DNA from: Plantago major
Taxonomy: Eukaryota; Streptophyta; Magnoliopsida; Lamiales; Plantaginaceae
Length of the DNA: 64,000 nucleotides
Assembly (NCBI GenBank): GCA_026545765.1
Contig: CM048840.1
Span: 6,607,765-6,671,764 of the forward strand
Direction of reading: 5' to 3'
A model generated the notes under the pieces. That model was not told the DNA's origin. It saw only the letters and a program-made list of their open reading frames with translations, and did no database searches. Made by a program: the position numbers and the translations under genes. The first letter of the stretch is position 1, and each line of letters starts with the position of its first letter. Positions 1 through 15,105 of the stretch are shown one piece after another.

Positions 1-32
1 AAATTTAAGAATACCGCAGTTAGTATGCATAC

Positions 33-933
33 ATTAGGTGGAATAGGTTCTTGAGATGTATTTTGATATCCTTGCGATGGTGGGATAATGACTCGGCGAA
101 TGCCACCAACTTTCATTGACTTCACAGCTGAATCAATTCCTGATATCACCTAGTTAGATCAGATGAGTCAATTATTTAAGAGTACCTAGTCTTACTTGAT
201 AGATGAACTGATGTAGCAGAATCAAGAAATATAAACGACTGAATGACACAAAGATGCCAAGTTTTAGCATGTTGTGCCAATTCTCTCTCAAGTCAAGTAT
301 TTGAGATAATAGACAAGAATTTACATGCTTGCATGAATGTAGCAATTGCAATCAAATTAGTTTCTGTGAAACAGAGAGAACGCAGAAGTTATTACTTTGC
401 CCGAGCCAAGGACGAATTCAAATGGAACAGGCTCCCCATTTTCGTCTTTGTGATCATAAGTGGAGTCGAAACGCCATCCTTGCTTTGCTGCCAATCTTCC
501 ATAGTAATGAATTACAACCTGCTTTTTCCAAACTTGGAATCATAAAAAGGAGCAGTTTACTTCGTTGGCAGCTCAGAAACAGTATAGCAAGTATAGATGA
601 AGTGTAGACCTTATCTCCATTGGCGGGGTTCTCGGCACCCTCACCAACACGCAGATCAAGAGCTTTTACGCCACCAGAATTCGGGAGCTCTATGAAATCT
701 GAAATCGTCGTTGGTTTCGACCAACTGTAGCTGGAATTGTGCAGTGCAAGTAATCCAGATAAAATTGTGGTGGATGTAAAGAGAGTGAAGTCCCTTCTTG
801 TGGCCGGGTTTGGTGAAGGCAGACGAGAAGCCGCACGAATTTTGCTGGAGAGATTCTGGGAAAGGCCTGTTGCGTTGCTTTTTAAATGATGTTTACATAG
901 ATTGGTTAGAAACTGATGAACTGCCAAAGTCAT
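33..933 (-). CDS. FKBP17-1: FKBP-type peptidyl-prolyl isomerase, thylakoid lumen (FKBP17-1-like), 3' part outside window
   Basis: Three exons are visible on the minus strand: 933-610, 518-396 and 149-33, all with GT-AG borders; the rest lies beyond the left edge. The product is an FK506-binding-protein-type prolyl isomerase that would help fold proteins. The N-terminus has a plastid-targeting character followed by a twin arginine (ATRRDFTLF) and a hydrophobic stretch, as in lumenal proteins carried by the Tat pathway. The mature part reads LPNSGGVKALDLRVGEG, then IHYYGRLAAKQGWRFDSTYD, FEFVLGSGKV, and KSMKVGGIRRVIIPPSQGY, which are FKBP fold signatures. The FKBP16/17/18 members are hard to separate by eye. 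I prefer FKBP17-1 because of these motifs and because the Arabidopsis gene lies next to PP2-A1 and LCAT4 relatives. The start is the first Met of the long first exon. Family call is firm, member call moderate. Confidence 0.85.
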
Positions 934-2258
934 TTTAGAAAGTTGTATTCTTGGTGCTGGGTGTGGATAATATGCTCTTGTTTGCTTTGTGATGGAGGAA
1001 AATCTTCATTTGATGGAATTTACATTTTTAGTCATTGGCTCTTGGTGGATCTCAGTTTTGCACCCAGAGCCAGAGTTTGTTTGCTCTTTTCTTGACCCCT
1101 TAAAAGTTAGGAAACAAGATTGGATATCTGACTTGCACAAACTTGCCTTCATTTACTGAATGTAGATATGCTTATGCAGAAAGATTGTCCTCTCATTTGA
1201 TCTTGTCCTGTACTAGTCCAAATTATTTGTGCATGAAAGTGTTGTACTATATCTCTATTTTGTCTTCTCAAGTTTAAAGACAATAATGGGAGTTGAAACC
1301 TTAGCCAAGAATAACATTAACCTTGACTGCTACAAATGTGAGAATATTGGTAGATATACCACATAGAAGTTTCCATTTTAAAATCCTGCATAAAATATTA
1401 CCGTGTTTATTAACACCCAAATTTTCATTTTTGTAATTCATAGGACACGGTGAGTATGTCCCCGTTCTGATTCCAACCAATCCCATCGAGTTGCAAGCTA
1501 TTCACATTGCCTTAGAATCATCACCGAACAATATTGTCACTTTATCGTTAATGATTTATACGATTAATAGAAGTTCGAACTAACGTCTCACTACATGTAT
1601 GATCATATGATGGCGCCTTTTATTTGATTAGCATGGCGAGTTTTGATCTAGCAATTTGTATCAATTGCGTCATATACTAGTAGAATCCACACTTCGACCA
1701 GGCCATAAATACAATTTTCGGTCCATGGCACGTTAAATATTACTATGTTCATCTATTTATATTTTTACAAAGTCTCCAGAAGGCTTAGGTTATCAATAAA
1801 ATACTCTAAGTTATTAATCAAATCGTCTATCTCGTTAATGAAATTGATTCTTTTTTTAATATGAAAAAATCAATATTGAGAATATACGTTTTAATTAATA
1901 ACACTGAATATCTGCGTATATAAATTATGTAACTGATAAAATGCACTTGGAATGTCACAGGGGGCATTGGATAGAAAGGGAGCATTCAACTGGGCCAAAC
2001 ATGAAAAGCCCATAGCCCCGTCTAGATCGGGAATTAAATCATACTAAAGCGTAGCATACTGATAATTCGCGCTCCGAAAACGAAAAGTAAGGAGAGCGAA
2101 AACCAAAAAACCTTTGATTCATTTCATTCATCTTCTCCAGCTGGGTGTTTCTAGACTCGTAGAGAAGAAGCAGCAGCAGCAGCTATTTCAACCTTTGTTT
2201 TCTTCCTTGAACGAAATTCAATAGAAGCAGCTCGCTCAGTTCACTCCAAGAAGAAGAG
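934..2258. other. Intergenic, divergent promoter region between the FKBP gene and ZPR1
   Basis: The two flanking genes point away from each other, so this AT-rich 1.3 kb must hold both promoters and 5' leaders. A short GCA run (about 2168-2183) lies in the presumed ZPR1 leader. No convincing coding exon, RNA gene or complete transposon is seen. Confidence 0.5.
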
Positions 2259-5200
2259 ATGAAATCATCCAATGATTCTCAAATTGTCGATGTTCAGTCG
2301 GTTGTTGAGGCTGTTGAGGCCAACGATATGGACGGAGCGGCACATTACCGGGTTGAGAGCCTCTGTATGCGGTGCCAAGAGAATGTATGTATTATTATAT
2401 TAATAAATTGCTTTATTCGTTGATTTTTATAGCTTCAATTTCCATTTTTAATTTGCTCAGTCACTCCAATTTTTCGGTGGTGTCGCCAGTACCTATTATA
2501 GGTTTGTTGGTCGATTTCAAATTTTCAATTACTAATTAACTTCTATGTTTTAGATTTTCCTTGCGACCTGTATGTTACGTTTATCGGGTAATTTCCTTGG
2601 ACTTGTTTGCAGGGGACAACTACGTTTTTGTTAACCTCCATTCCGCATTTCAGAAAGGTAATTCATTTTGTTGTCAGGATTTATTACACCCTCTTTCTAT
2701 CAGTTTTTCTATCTCCTAAAGGTGGCCAGTTCAGTTGTTCTAAAACTTGGATGGTCTATGTTACACCTTACAATTCTTTTCATGAGCTCATGTACTAGCC
2801 ATGGCTTTCTCTCTGTTCTTCATTGTACCATTCTTGTGTGATTCTATAACATGTTCAACTAATTTTTGTTTATATCTTGTTACAGATATTGTTATCGGCT
2901 TTTGAATGTCCACATTGTGGTGAAAGGTAATTCACATATTCATTGTCAAGGGCACACCCTCTTTGGGTTTTATCCTTCTCTTTCGAGTGTACTTATTTAT
3001 CTTTCTTTGAAGGAACAATGAAGTGCAATTTGCTGGTGAAATCCAACCTAAGGGTTGTTGCTACACTCTCGAAGTTCCATTAGGTGATAAAAAGGTTGTG
3101 ATTGAGATTAATTATTTCCATACATATTTGCTACACTCCTCTGATGCTTTTGGCCATTATCATTGAAGTTCAACTTTCCCCCAAATTCTTTCATATTTTG
3201 AATGAAATTTGGGGTCAACATGGTGCCTTTATTGTTTTATATAAGCAATAATGCTTTACATTCTGCTGCTAGTTGATTTCTCCCACTATGATGAGACAGA
3301 AAACATTGATTTTTAGTGAAGATGTGTACCTTCTGATAGGGTTGAATAATCATATCTGTTGCTTTTTCGTGCAGATGTTCAGTCGTCAAGTGATAAAATC
3401 GGAAACCGCCACAATTAAGGTACATTTCTTGATTACCCACTGACTGCGACATTCTTATCACTGATCTTTTGATACTATTTCACCTTGCAACATGAATTAT
3501 TGTAGTACTACTTAAAGTGATGATTTATGCTGCTTATAAATGCCAAAATATAATGAGGATTGTATGTTACGTCATCGTTGGTTGTCTACTATGCTCATCT
3601 GTTGTTCTTTTGTTCAATTTCATTTTAAGACCAGTTTCCACTCTATCTTACCAAAAATATATTTATGCAGATCCCCGAACTGGACTTCGAGATACCTCCT
3701 GAGGCTCAGCGTGGGTCTTTGTCAACTGTATGTTCTTTCACATCTTCACGTTTATGTTTTTCTTTTTAAAATGTGTGGCTTTCTCAGACCATAATTGAAG
3801 TTGCTGTATATTTCTGTTTGTATAATGACCTTGTTATAATAAATATATTGAAGGAGGTAAAATGCAGGTATTAGTTTCAAAGAGCAAGGTTTAAAGAATT
3901 CATTTTTAACATCTTGCACAGTACATAGGGAGTCTGAAAGTTTTTGCAGAAATCAAGTATTGAATGTTTATTCTGTTTATTATTGAGCTACATGTGCGTC
4001 TGAAAATGTCTTAAATACCCATTTACCATGTGTTTTAACTTCTGAATTTCTTTTAGGTTGAAGGGATATTGGTAAGAGCAGTCGATGAATTAGCAACCCT
4101 TCAGGAAGAGCGAAAGGTATACTTCTATTTCATCTGATAAAGTTCACTATATATTGTTGTTTTCTCCTTGTCATGATTTTGTTTCGTTTCAGAAAGTGGA
4201 TCCCCAGACTGCTGAAGCGATAGACAAGTTTTTGATAAAATTGAAAGCTTGTGCTTCTGGAGAGTCACAGTTTACGTTTATCCTGGATGATCCTGTTGGA
4301 AACAGCTTCATTGAGAATCCGTAAGTGACTGTTTTTTTATTTTTTATTTTCCCTTATCTCTTTCGAAGAAGTGTTATTTGTACAAAAAAGATGAATTGTC
4401 ATTTTATGATTTGTCTCCTGGATATAGCCATATGGATTATTAGTGATATACGCATAATCATCTTGATACTACTATACTAGTTTTGAATTCTGAAACAGAC
4501 TAATTTTTGTTTTTCCGCAATGAATTTTTTTTTGTATTAGGTATGCTCCATCTCCTGACCCGTCATTAACGATTAAGACCTATGAGCGAACACCTGAGCA
4601 ACAAGCTGCTTTAGGCTATCTGGCTGCGCCATCTCAAGAACCAGGACAAGCAAGTGCAGAGAGGACGAATAATGTTGCACAAATGCAAGGAGAGGCACAT
4701 GGCTCTGTTGGATTAAGAGCTGGTCGTCGTGCTATAGCTGAGGGTAATAGTGAAGAAATCGCAGAAGCTTTATTTCGGTATTCTGCTCCTGAAGAGGTAC
4801 ATCCTGGAGCAATGCCTCTTCTTGTTTAAATCTTTAATGTCTAGTTAAGGTAATCGTCTATCGACCTTGTGATTGATAGGTCATGACTTTCCCAACAACC
4901 TGTGGAGCTTGTGCTGTCAAATGCGACTGTCGGATGTTTGTCACGAGTATCCTTGTTTTTTTACTTATTTTTGTTTTGATCTTTTTTTTTCCCCACCGCC
5001 TATTTGTTTTAGTTATTGGATATGAAACCTATCTGACACTACTTCAAGTACATTGACCTTATCATGTGAATTCAATACTTTTAGGCTTTATCAGTATCGG
5101 AGTCAGTGTCGCGATAAGTGGCAGAGTAGATTTATTCTCACCCCGATGGTGATGGTGCAATTACTAATTTATATACTTCTGTAGGTTTGCATTGTTTAAC

Positions 5201-7598
5201 ACGTTTTAGGTTTTAATGGAAAGGAAAAACTTAAATACGTTTTCCGTGGTTGAAACCATTGAGCTTTGTGCTTCTCAACAGTCTTCTGGGTGCTAAACTT
5301 GGGCCTTTTGTTTTCCATGCCGTCTCCCAGGCTTTGTGGTTGTTGAATAGCATATTATTTTAGTGATGTGTCAACTCTGCAAACATAGATAAGCTTTGTT
5401 AGCTTAACTGCGTATCAGATATTCCATACTTCAAAGAAGTCATTGTTATGGCGTCCTCCTGTGATTCCTGTGGTTACCGAAGCTCTGAGGTTTGATCTTT
5501 TAACATCTTCCCTGCATTTTCTTCTTGTATTTCCCAACTATTTCTATTTCTTTTCCGCAACAAATTGATGTTTCGTGCCAAACTCTGCAGGTCAAGCCTG
5601 GTGGAAGCGTTTCTGACAAAGGAAAGAGGATAACAGTCCATGTGAAGAACATAAGGGATCTTAGCAGGGATGTGATAAAGGTATGAAAATCTAATTATTT
5701 CTTAACAGTTCGTGGATGGCCGTTTCTGTTGGCCTTACTACTTGGTGTTTGATACACTGGAGTGGTTATGACCTGTGATTATATGAACACGAAGCAGTGT
5801 TATGTTTCAATCGCTCTAATCATACAAGTCATGATGCTGCCCATTGGTTTTACTGTTGATGCATCTTGCACTGAGTTTAACCTCATATAGTTGCTGATCA
5901 AATGAATGCTCTTGATATTCGGTATGTGCTGTTGGACTTCATAAATCCGGCTTGATATCAAATAGCAGGTGATGAATTCTTAACAACAAAGAATGAAATT
6001 TGATAATTACCCCTCAATCATGCATATACAGCATAATAAAAGCCATTGCTGGACATATTGCATTGTCAGATGCACTTGGTTCTTACTAACATACTAATAT
6101 TCTGTAGAAATACCTCATCTTTTGGCTCTTTTAGGGGGTCATTTGCACCCTTAGATCAACTTGTTTTGACACTTACAAATCTTTTACTGTGTTACTGGAG
6201 GAACATTCAATACAGTGTATCTTTCTTTCTTATCCTTTCCTTTCTTCTTTCTCTTTGTATTTGGCTTCTTGCTTCGCTTAGTATACTTAATTGATTTCCT
6301 TGCTCATCATGTTAGTCAGATACTGCCGGCGTGGAAATACCAGATCTTGAGTTGGAACTGGCCAGTGGCACTTTAGGTGGACTTGTGACAACAGTTGAAG
6401 GCTTGATAACCCAGATTGGTGAAAGTAAGTAGATAACACAAAACTCCCACCTGCCCCATGCGCACTATTCCAAGTCTTCGCTTGTTTCCCTTTCCTTTCA
6501 TCCTTTTTTATCTTGGCATGTGCTGCTTCTTGGACTATTAAGTGTTAATGTCTTGGAGATCTTGGAAAGAAAGGAAAAATAAATCTAATAGTTATTGACG
6601 TGGTTTATGGCTCATGACCTAAAGTTGTCTTTTATGACTGGATAAAAATGTTCATTCTATTAGGGGATTAATTAATGTGGTCTCTACCTTATGTTTTCAG
6701 TTGACAGGTTACTAATGACGTTTTTTGCTAAAAATTATCTTCTTGATTATGATTGTAGTATTTTTCGTTTACCATGGTTTATTGGTCATTTCACACTGAA
6801 TACTTCCGGTGATTTTCTTCAACTGTTTTCACTTGTCAATTGAAATTAGTATTATGTAACTAGTTTTCAGCATGAGTGTGATGCCGCCAGCTTTTTATAA
6901 TTTACTGGTTCAGCTGGCAGTTACTTGTTTTTGCATTGTCATAGTGACTCTATGAACTCGTTTTGCAGATCTTGCCAGAGTGCATGGCTTTACTTTTGGT
7001 GATAGTATGGATGTATCTAAGAAGGGGAAGTGGGAAGAGTTTAGGACAAAGCTTGACAAGGTCTGTACTCATGGAATTATGGCAACTATCATCTATATTT
7101 TAAGAATGTAGTATTTCTTTATATCGCACTCAGTAAGGTCCAGTTTGATGCTGGTTGACATAATCGTCTTCCTTCCATTACAGTTAAAAAGCTTGGAAGA
7201 GCCTTGGACTTTGATAATTGATGACCCTGTAGACAATTCCTTTGTTGCCCCTGCGACAGATGACATCAAGGAAGACGATCAGCTGATATGTGAGTTTGTC
7301 TAGCTCTCCTTGTTATGCTTTATGGTCTCTAGCAATTATTCTTGTCTTCCGTTATTAGATCCCACGTGCCAGCATAAACTTCAGGCACAACTCTTTTGTT
7401 TGAAATTCGGGCTTTTATTTCGTTCATAGTTTCTCCTTCTCCAACTTCAGTGTCATTCTTGTACACGACGCTTACAAAAGTATTTGACATTCAGGTGAGG
7501 AATATGAGAGGTCTTGGGATCAGAACGAGGAATTGGGGCTTAATGACATGGATACCTCTTCAGCTGATGCTGCTTATACTGACAACAAAGATCAGTGA
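2259..7598 (+). CDS. ZPR1: Zinc finger protein ZPR1
   Basis: Sixteen exons: 2259-2384, 2613-2657, 2886-2926, 3013-3094, 3375-3419, 3671-3727, 4057-4116, 4193-4320, 4541-4796, 4880-4946, 5419-5489, 5591-5680, 6316-6424, 6969-7060, 7184-7289 and 7495-7598, giving 492 residues, close to the usual ZPR1 length. ZPR1 is a conserved eukaryotic protein that binds translation elongation factor eEF1A and moves between cytoplasm and nucleus. The duplicated architecture is clear. The first C4 finger (LCMRCQ then FECPHCGER) is followed by a first ZPR1 domain with [13 protein letters not shown] second finger ([10 protein letters not shown] then [13 protein letters not shown]) is followed by a second domain with [12 protein letters not shown] and FTFGDSMD. 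Each half ends in a matching sequence, [15 protein letters not shown] and [12 protein letters not shown]. The acidic C-terminus is typical. All junctions keep the frame. Confidence 0.95.
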
Positions 7599-7907
7599 TC
7601 CTTTTTGTGATAACAATTAGTAGTAACATGCAACATTATTCCGTTACAGATTAGTTGTAAAATTAATTCCCAAAACGATAGTTGCTTGTAACATTTATAT
7701 TTAATCTATAGACTGGCGTGTCAAGGACAGGATAATTGGAATATTAGATGTATCAACCTAAGTTTTATCAAGCGTGTGGGCGATGATTTACGGAATTCTG
7801 ATTCATGTACTCCCGTTCAAATCTCAAATTTCTATGTAAATAGATGTATGCGCCACCATCTCACTTTACAAAATATCTTAATATAAATGACTACGAAGTT
7901 AACAAAA

Positions 7908-8036
7908 GGCCCGGACGACTGTTTACCAAAAACACAGGTCTTCGCAAAGTCGTAAGACCATGTATGGGGGCTGACGCCTGCCCAGTGCCGGAAGGTCAAG
8001 GAAGTTGGTGACCTGATGACAGGGGAGCCGGCGACC
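7908..8036 (+). pseudogene. Fragment of plastid 23S rRNA (nuclear plastid DNA insertion)
   Basis: About 129 bases match plastid 23S rRNA as I know it: GGCCCGGACGACTG, then ACCATGTATGGGGGCTGACG, CCCAGTGCCGGAAGGTCAAG and GGGGAGCCGGCGACC. In the chloroplast this is part of the peptidyl-transferase half of the large rRNA. Here it has no flanking rRNA, stops abruptly at 8036, and sits between two nuclear genes. The GC content is well above its surroundings. It is non-functional organelle DNA transferred to the nucleus. At most one or two differences from the plastid sequence I remember are visible (for example CTTCGC where I expect CTCCGC), suggesting a fairly recent transfer. Confidence 0.88.
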
Positions 8037-8193
8037 ATTTACCCTGCTGAACCCGGGGTTTTTGATGCATACAAGTATTTTTGTTGGAACGTTGATACAT
8101 AACTAATGGAATTCTTAGAGTATCTTCATTCCCTGAGAAAAGGATCTTGTCATTATCTATGGAAATGATCTTCCCCCCGCCTTTGGCTTGCAA
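8037..8193 (-). pseudogene. Fragment of plastid rpoB (nuclear plastid DNA insertion)
   Basis: The minus strand reads [19 protein letters not shown] and [19 protein letters not shown], followed by RVQQGK. This is an internal piece of the beta subunit of the plastid-encoded RNA polymerase. Only about 50 residues are present, with no start and no continuation: after GGTAAATG the sequence passes straight into plastid 23S rRNA in the opposite orientation. rpoB and the 23S gene are far apart in plastid genomes (single-copy region versus inverted repeat), so the two pieces were joined before or during insertion. The boundary near 8180-8193 is approximate. Confidence 0.82.
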
Positions 8194-8614
8194 GACTTTT
8201 AATGTTGGATCAATTTTACTTACTACGTGGAATAACCTTTAAACGATAACTAAAATTAGGAGTATTAAATTTTTTCGATCTTATTAAAACATTTACCTCT
8301 ATAAGTAAAAAAGTAGCTTGAGGTTAAAAGTAAAATTGGTAGACATGAAAAAGTTAAAATGAGAGTTGAAATTGGAACATTGATGTATAAGGGAGCATAG
8401 CATTTCAAAACACTACAATTGAAAAGAGCACAATTTGAAAAGGGGTACGACATCCCTCGAATTGAATAACCAAAAAACAAAGGAGGTTGATTTTCATAAC
8501 ATAAATAGAGTCGGTACAATTTCGAACTCTAGAATTCTTTTTGAATACTTTGAGCAGCAAATCATCATAATTCATACTAGTAATTCATAATTGGAGGTAG
8601 CAAGACGATTGACA

Positions 8615-11510
<2,896 letters not shown>

Positions 11511-12661
11511 ACTGTAGTTTGCACTCTGGTAGACATATATATTTTTGCTCTTAGTCAGGAGGTTGTTTAGGCAATCATTATTTGTTGGGGAGCATAATCT
11601 GTCCGATAATTTTCGGCAAGAATCCTGCAGCACAATTGCTGGATAAAGAGAAAGTCATCAATTTTTGGATATTTTTACTTGAGATGTTCATTTATTTGAG
11701 GCACACTATATCTTGGTGAATTTGCTATATGCATTAAAATAAGATCTTCAACAGCTGTGGACCGAATATTTCACAAAGTAGAGGAAAAGAGATCAATTTT
11801 ACCAATTTATATTTGTTGGAGTTCGAAATTCAACTCTACTTAATTACTTATTACATTTTCATTATATTGTTAAATACATGCAAACTATATGAAGGCCAAA
11901 TGAAAACAAAAAACATGATTTAACAAGTTATATAAAGTACTTAAAAATTCTGGAAACCAGCTGCATCCTATTGCCATGATATTAATTACAATCTTGAATA
12001 CAAAATTAGTTTATACAATTATACTAACAAGAACCAAAGGAAGAAGTCAGAGGTGTATTGATCGAAATATATCTATGCATTGTAGTATTATTCTTATCAT
12101 ACTGAATGTCCTTTTTAAAGTTAAACATGATCATACAATATCCTTACTATGTGGACAAGAAAATACGTACATTCACCCAAGGTGGAAAAATATTTCATTT
12201 GGATGTGAAATCTATTAATTTGACAACATATACCTTTGTATATTGAAAGTGTTTGAAAAGTTTCGGGATATATATATTCATACAAACCACATCTATAATT
12301 ATAACTTCAAATTTAATTTAATTTAATGATTATTATGCATGCTATGAACCATCGATGTTATAATTGGTGATGAACTAAAAAGTTATCATCATGTGATGTG
12401 CACACTAACTAATGATATGATGTAAATGCACGAAAAAGTAGACGTGTTGATAAGTTAACCATGATAGATTATACTATGTCAAGAAATTTAAATAGAATTA
12501 ACCAAAAGTGGAAGGGAGGATAAACAAACAGAAAAGGTACATACATACATACACTGCACTGCAAATGTCTCACACTCACTCAAACGTGTAATTAAAGAAC
12601 CCACCCCCAAAACTAAAGCGCGGGAAAATTGAGAGAGATTAGGGTTGCTTCCAGCTCGAAA
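11511..12661. other. Intergenic between IDH and the RNase H2C gene
   Basis: This holds the presumed IDH 3' UTR, about 800 bases of AT-rich sequence without a coding pattern, and the short promoter and leader of the RNase H2 gene, with a CATA run near 12541-12552 and an E2F-type site at 12620. Nothing else is supported. Confidence 0.5.
12620..12627 (-). promoter_or_regulatory. E2F-type site upstream of RNase H2 subunit C
   Basis: GCGGGAAA is the reverse complement of TTTCCCGC, a perfect match to the E2F consensus TTTSSCGC. It lies 35 bases before the start codon, in the leader or core promoter. E2F factors drive S-phase genes in plants, which fits a DNA-maintenance function. No experiment supports occupancy. 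Confidence 0.55.
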
Positions 12662-14168
12662 ATGGACAGTGAAGGATCTTCAATGTCAGGCTCACCAACC
12701 ACCGTGAAATTGAGCCGAGATGAGGCCACGATTCTTTCAGGGAAGGTGCACCAGCTCCCGTGCTGCATAAAATACGACGGTCCCACCTCTGTTTCTGATT
12801 ACTTCAAGCCCAAATCCACTGGTACACTACTCTACACTCAATTATACTACTTGTTATCATTTATGTTCTTCTAATTGTTTGCTGGACCAATTTTTAGATA
12901 TGGAGGTGGATGGGTTAAAAGTAGAGGAAGCTTACTTTAGAGGCAGGAAATTACACGGTACTACTGTTGCACTTCCACCGGGTTACTCTGGTATTCTCGA
13001 ATTCCTTGTTTTCTGATTCTAGTGTTAGTTGTAGTTGAGTCTGGACTTCACGTGATTTGATATAAATAATTCAGTCTTGATGTTATCATTATCTATGTTG
13101 ATAGGAACATGTGTTTTTGGTCATTGAATTAATATTCCTCCCCTAATTGTATTCTGGATTTTGTTATTTATGATTTTAAATGTTAGTGGTATTGCATTTT
13201 CCCCCTTTCACTTGTTGAATAAAAGTAACCGAGTCTTGAGGTTATGGTTATCTTTCTTGTAGTACGGTTGCTTCTACGAGTTAATAAGACCATGTCTTCT
13301 GCTACGTAGGCTTTGTTTTGGGAAAGAAGAGTACTAATGGGAAAAATCAAAAATCAAAACCTGATAATTGGGAGACAACTGCGACTTTTCAACATCTAAC
13401 GGTATGGAATCATGACGTTGTGCCCTCGAAAGATGATACATTCCTGCGAGCCTTTCACTGGTTTGCAGTTGCGGACACTGTAAGTTCTCTTTTGATATTT
13501 AGGTCATTAGATTGGAGGTATTTTACGCATTCTAGTAAAATGAGAAATACTTTGGTGGTCTAAGTCTTAGAATTCATGGGTCTTTTGCTGCATGTGTTTT
13601 GATTGAATAGCATACATGCATCATCATATGCCATGTGTTTTAAAGAACTTGTAGCTGCAACATCAAATGTTGTGTGTATTAAGGAATGGTGATATTACAA
13701 GTACTGTTTCTCCATTCACACAACAAGAGTGAGACCAGTGTTTGAGCAAATTGACTGTACTTAACTGCCTACAAACTTGTTAAATAGAGTATCACATAGT
13801 TTTTTTTTTTCATATCTCTTGTTGTGGTTATGGGAAATCTTTGTCGCATGATGTTGTCCAGAGGTAGTTTAGGCTGTTTGTCAGATAAATGTTTGAATGT
13901 ACAGTTTTTTTTCCTAATGCCCCTCTCATTATTTACTAGACTGTCTTATGAAGTTCTAATTGCCGCCTAATAGTTACTCGCTGAGCTCTGACCTTTGCAG
14001 GCTCACTGTATCCTGATATTACTTTGTTTACTGTTCCCATTATACTTTTACAACTTCATTTTTAGACTTGTGGAGTTTCTATCTCCATCATTTATGAATT
14101 TGTTTTTTGAACTGCAGTTGCATCAAACTGTCACTGCCAAAGATATGGAGTCTGCATCCTTTGATTAG
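12662..14168 (+). CDS. RNASEH2C: Ribonuclease H2 subunit C (non-catalytic)
   Basis: Four exons: 12662-12821, 12898-12990, 13310-13479 and 14118-14168, giving 157 residues, near the 164 of the human protein. RNase H2 is a nuclear heterotrimer that removes ribonucleotides from DNA and cuts RNA:DNA hybrids; subunit C is a structural partner of B and A. Family motifs seen are HQLPCCIKYDGP, YFKPKST, EEAYFRGRKLHGTTVALPPG, YSGFVLGKK, and near the end TFLRAFHWFAVADT followed by LHQTVTAKD. The last exon is only 51 bases and ends in TAG; it is identified by its family-like sequence and a clean acceptor (ctgcag). An E2F-type site precedes the start. Confidence 0.9.
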
Positions 14169-15105
14169 GCCGATGTAATTAACGGGTCCTTTATCCCCCT
14201 GGGTTACCTTGTCTTTCTGCCATTCAAGTGACTTCAAGATACTGAAGATATGTCTAGCACTCCACTGCTGATTACCTAATTCACAATTCAAATGAACAAC
14301 AATGGAGCTTTCCTATGAATTTCTGGCTAATGAGTTTAATCTTGAGTTGTGCCCTTTCATAATGAATTAATGTTTATGTTCTACTATTTCCTCAGTAACA
14401 GTAACTTACCTACTAATTTTGGGAAGAAGATTCATTTTAGTTGCACTTTTCAATTTGTAAACAGATTATTCCATATGCTCGATTGTGCACAACTTTATTG
14501 TATTATTTGCTTGGACCTTTGCATGTGATGTCTAAGAGAGTCAGCATATACGTCATGCATATATACATATATATTGATAGTCAGCTAGCTGCAGTTCAAA
14601 TGTTGAACACGGAGAATCTGGTGTTGAGAAATTCTCAAATTTATAGCTGTTTTCTTGAACTGTGACATGATTTAGATTCTTATTTCTCTACTTTATCAGC
14701 CACCTTGAAAAGGTTTTGATATTTGTTGTGCCTGCTGAGAATTAAAAGAATTTGTTGTTGGACAGCATCTGTAAGATGCTTTCAAGCTGTGATTGGCAGG
14801 AACAGTTTCGTACCATGTTGTTTTCTGTAGATTATTACAATTGATAGCGGTGCTTCTATTTCTGTGCCACATTAACTCTTGTAAAATCCTTTGAAGAATA
14901 TGAGGCAGCTGTTATGACTCGTTTGCTGTTATGCTTTATCATTTTCACATATGAAGTCAAAAATCATTTTATACTTGAGGATATACGTGTGCTCCACACT
15001 CACTCTATATATAGGCAAGTTCAGGACATTAAATCCTCAAACCAAGTTATTGATTCTTGCTAGTTGCTACTATTCTTGATAACTTTGTACTTATTTAAAA
15101 CAGCA
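14169..15105 (+). other. Intergenic: RNase H2C 3' UTR and first PP2 promoter
   Basis: From about 14500 the sequence resembles, in patches, the region 16820-17350 upstream of the second PP2 gene. Shared segments include TTGCATGTGATG, AGTCAGCT, GTACCATGTTG and TTATCATTTTC. The promoter was thus probably copied together with the gene. No coding exon is seen. Confidence 0.5.
15006..15013 (+). promoter_or_regulatory. TATA box of first PP2 gene
   Basis: TATATATA preceded by CACTCACTC lies about 93 bases before the ATG. The same CTC-TATATA arrangement recurs before the other PP2 genes at similar distance. Confidence 0.55.

Larger units (their letters stand above)
7599..8614. other. Intergenic between ZPR1 and IDH, holding a plastid DNA insertion
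   Basis: The first 250 bases look like the ZPR1 3' UTR and terminator. Positions 7908 to about 8190 are plastid-derived (separate entries). The remainder up to the IDH start is AT-rich and unremarkable. Confidence 0.5.

Noticed and set aside
7832..8193. Two minus-strand open frames as possible small genes
   Set aside because: They read through plastid 23S rRNA and a piece of plastid rpoB and have no start, promoter or continuation of their own.
8591..8614. Upstream in-frame TTG start for IDH
   Set aside because: Plant nuclear genes start at ATG; the ATG at 8615 gives a proper mitochondrial presequence.
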